A stretch of DNA of 64,000 nucleotides from Owenia fusiformis (Eukaryota > Annelida > Polychaeta > Sabellida > Oweniidae), in assembly GCA_903813345.2 (NCBI GenBank), contig CAIIXF020000003.1, positions 32,797,151-32,861,150 on the forward strand, in the 5' to 3' direction. The notes below the pieces were generated by a model, which was given only the letters and a program-made list of their open reading frames with translations, had not been told where the DNA came from and searched no databases. Below are positions 60,894 to 64,000 of the stretch, in pieces. The translations under genes were made by a program, and so were the position numbers. How positions within the stretch are numbered: position 1 is the stretch's first letter; each line of letters begins with the position of its first letter.

Positions 60894-60949
60894 CTGAAAT
60901 AAAGTATAAGACAATTACTATGCATCAAAGGAGTATATATTACATGTTG

Positions 60950-61085
60950 CAGCAGACTATTTACATATTGTAGCAGTCTAGTTACACATTGTAGCAGTCA
61001 TGTTACATGTTGTAGCAATCATGTTACAAAATGTAACAGACCTGTTACAAAAGGTATCAATCAAGTTACATATTGTAACAATATA
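60950..61085. repeat. Degenerate 24-bp array (TGTAGCAGTCATGTTACA-like)
   Basis: About six units are found just upstream, in transcript sense, of the acceptor at 60894-60895 of a coiled-coil exon. Confidence 0.7.
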
Positions 61086-62716
61086 TTCTAACATCAATAA
61101 GAATTCCATTCATTCTGAAATAAAACAATGGCCTTATATTAATGACATATATATTAACATGCAATAATATACAATTGAACAACATTTATAGTTTTTTATC
61201 TAAGGTACTAATCTGTTTCATGAACAAGTGAGACTATTCTACTAAATTTCAAGTTTTACTTTTGCAGAATTATCATACAAATATATGTTGGGCAACCCCC
61301 ATAGCTCTTCTCAAGAAGTCTTTATTAGTTACGCTTATATCAAATAATATTCCAATTAATTAATCAGTCTACAAAAGCCACCAATAGCCAATTGGGTTGA
61401 AAGCTATAAAAGCACCATTTATCTATAATTTCTATATATATGGGATAACTAATCAATCATGGTTTAATCAATCAAATTAAAATTTGAGATTTTTTAAAAC
61501 TTACATTTACCCTATCCATTTAATAGCATACCCTATCCATAGCCTCAAAATCAAACTCAAACACATATTTTTACCAATATTTTCTGTCCCATAGGATATA
61601 CTTGACATAAGAGCACAAATAGGACCACTTCACCTTGGATAAATTAAGAACATACCAAGGGGCCAAAGGCAATACCAGGATTTGACGATAGAAGGACTAT
61701 CCATATTTCTAGCCTATACCTAAACCAACCAGAACCATTTGTAAACTAATTGTAAAACCTCTTCTAATTATTGTTTTAACTTACCATGATAATTATTGCC
61801 TTTAATGTAGGTTCTTATCCAACTTCTGTTAGTATTGTCACTCATATGGTGTCAACTATAGAGTATTTATATTGAAACTACCAAAATGTTTAAAAACCTG
61901 AGTCTGAGTCTCAAGTGCATATAAAAATTTGAATACAACCTGTAGTTGACCCCTTGTGGTACCCAAAATAGGACAGAGTTGATTAAGATTATTAGGGAAT
62001 AATAATTTCGAAGTACAACAAATCAAATGGATTTTAAGAAAAGGCTGAAGTAAGCTCAACTCATCATATACATGTGTATTTGTAGAACTGAATGAAGAAT
62101 AATATCATAAGCACTGTGGATGAACTGCACACAGGAGTAACATACGCAGTTTCATGCTAATGTCATGAACAGTTGCACATATGCAGTCTTGCTTCTATAA
62201 GCCAAGCTGTACCTAGTTAATGTTGTCATCTCATGATTATTGGGGGCTAAGATTGCAAAAATTGCAAAACAATTCGCCTTTTCATGAATGACACCATACG
62301 TTGCACTGAATTTATAGTATTCATTTATAACAAAAGCAATGAAGTTCAACCTCAGATTTGGTATTCTGTGGATGGCTTAAAATTTGAAACAGTTTAATTT
62401 TTCACTAATAAATATCTCCCATTTTATTTTCTGCTATCACATTTTCCTTATTACTGTTAAATAAATATAGTCTACCACCACCAAAGTCTATATATATTTG
62501 CCAGCAGCAAATTCATTATCACGAAGGATCAATAACATCATCGAGTCTGTCTTCAGAATCAGAAATACATGTGTATTGTCCAAAATATAGAGAGGTTGTT
62601 TCCTGGGAAGGGTTGAATGTAGGTTGTAAAGTAATATATACAATATAAGTAAAATAATTCTGAAGGCTCAGATTGCCAGTGAGCTTTCATATTCAATATT
62701 CCTTGGTTCACACATG
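61086..62716. other. Region between the coiled-coil gene and the next minus-strand gene
   Basis: This is AT-rich. No initiator exon of the coiled-coil gene was recognised here. It must contain that exon, or the neighbouring gene must itself be nested. It also holds the 3' UTR of the 62717 gene. Confidence 0.4.
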
Positions 62717-63862
62717 TCATTTCCTTTGTAACCATGTTAACAAATCTGTATCTTCAGGGAACATGTAAAACATAGCAACAGATACTATAGCAACAGTTGC
62801 TGCAGCAGTCAAAGGATTACATAGTCTTTTGTACCAAGTTTTTTCAGTTGGATTAGGAACATTTTTGATATCCTCGTTATTAGAAAGTTTCTCGTTGTTG
62901 GTTTTAAATTGATCAGATGTTGTCTCCTGGATATTTTCTTGCATTTCAAGTGTTTGTCTAGGTTCTTTAATTTTTTCAACTTGGCTTTCATCATGTTTTA
63001 CATTTTGATCTGCAACTTTTAGATTATCACTGTCACTTTCATGTAGTGCAGCAGTGTTCTGAAGTTCATCTATTTGGTTTACACTTTCTGCATTTCCTTC
63101 AACAATAACTGCCATATCCCTGGCATGAACCCCAGTTTTCTTTTTCAATTTAGATCTTTGTTTTTGTGATAGAGTACTGCTGTTGACTTTTTGAGAGGAA
63201 TAACCTGTTGGATGCTTAGTGATACCAGTATCATCCTTCTCGCGGGGTTTGTTAATTTTGAGTGGAACTGATGTTGTCTGGATGTTTTCTGAAAATGGTT
63301 TAACTTCATTTGTGTCATGCTTTTTCCCACTGAATGCAACATGTTTGGAAAATTTTGAAACAATAGGACTGCTCACAATTGATGAGGTGTCAGCAGTGGC
63401 AGATATCACCTCAGATTTTTCTACTTCAGATCTCACCCACTCATTTGCATCAATGTCATCATCTCTTCTATGTTTGAATGCAATAATCTTATCAGAACCA
63501 TCATCAATAGCATTGTCTGTCACATCAATGATATTGCAGGTCTCAAAAGCTGATTCAAAAGCATTGTTATCAATTCTTTCACTTGATTGGGTATTGGTAC
63601 TTATTGTCTGGGCGTTAGCACCAACTTGTTTAGCATTGGCACCATTTGGTATATCATTGGTACCAATTGTCTGAGCGCCGGCACCACATGCCTTATCTAA
63701 CTCTACATTACCAGAAAGTCCTGGGTTAGCTTTAGATAGAGTTGGCTGAAAGGCAAGGAACATTTAGAAAAATAAAAAATAATTTCCAGGGAGGTTAATG
63801 GCTCTTTTGCTATTACGGCATCCAAATAAGCTTTACTTTTTTCTAATTTTGTGATTTTGAAT
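62717..63862 (-). CDS. Unrecognised protein with C-terminal membrane anchor (3' exons only)
   Basis: The last exon is 63745-62717 (343 codons with stop), starting after a good acceptor (CTTTCAG). A possible 46-nt exon at 63862-63817 precedes it with matching phase (reading FKITKLEKSKAYLDA). The body is polar and low in hydrophobics, rich in Asn, Asp, Glu, Lys and Ser, with a repeated GAxAxxIxTN phrase near its start and a basic run KQRSKLKKKTG. The last 35 residues hold one hydrophobic stretch (PLTAAATVAIVSVAMFYMF) followed by a short tail, as in tail-anchored proteins. I do not recognise the family. The 5' part lies outside the window or in exons I could not see. Confidence 0.65.
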
Positions 63863-64000
63863 CTACAATCAAAATCAAAAACAACTAAAACTAGTTTAGT
63901 TGACAGAGAATTATGACAACCCTGGAAATCAAGCAAAACATTAAGAGTATAACAATATAGAGTTAGCACATATGTCTGAGACGAGAATTGTTATATGTGA

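Overview
This is animal nuclear DNA, not bacterial: genes are split into many short exons with GT/AG introns, the sequence is AT-rich, and there are large minisatellites, terminal-inverted-repeat elements, Helitrons and a DIRS-type retrotransposon. The genes and repeat types fit a marine invertebrate, plausibly a lophotrochozoan such as a mollusc, but the species cannot be fixed from sequence alone.

Layout. (1) 1-22.5 kb: the minus-strand gene for fatty acid 2-hydroxylase (FA2H homologue). Seven coding exons give 370 codons. Intron 1 is about 15.7 kb and holds a 4 kb minisatellite, a tRNA-derived SINE and several non-autonomous transposons. (2) 22.5-28.5 kb: a head-to-head intergenic or 5' intron region filled by a nested stack of transposons. 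(3) 28.5-32.7 kb: a plus-strand homologue of C18orf21/RMP24, an RNase MRP-associated protein, with six coding exons. (4) 33.4-38.9 kb: a complete, apparently intact DIRS retrotransposon on the minus strand, with inverted terminal repeats, an internal complementary region, and ORFs for an RS-rich Gag-like protein, RT/RNase H/methyltransferase-like protein and a tyrosine recombinase. (5) 41.4-60.9 kb: a minus-strand gene for a long coiled-coil protein; 20 coding exons are visible and the 5' end is not identified. (6) 55.1-58.0 kb: a plus-strand UNC93-like membrane protein gene of six exons, nested in an intron of the coiled-coil gene. (7) 62.7-63.9 kb: the 3' exons of a minus-strand gene for an unrecognised protein with a C-terminal membrane anchor.

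Most notable signals: the DIRS element preserves a 9-bp core at both ends and, inverted, in its internal region, where it reads as the circle junction. The coiled-coil exons come in multiples of 84 nt (28 residues, four heptads), nearly all phase 0. An FA2H exon is partly duplicated with its splice acceptor, and the only exonic change in the copy is an in-frame stop. Several minisatellites abut 3' splice sites. Transposons are nested several layers deep with readable target-site duplications. The genes share no obvious pathway; the window is an ordinary gene neighbourhood heavily reshaped by repeats. All exon models are read by eye from splice signals, frame and family resemblance, without transcript data.
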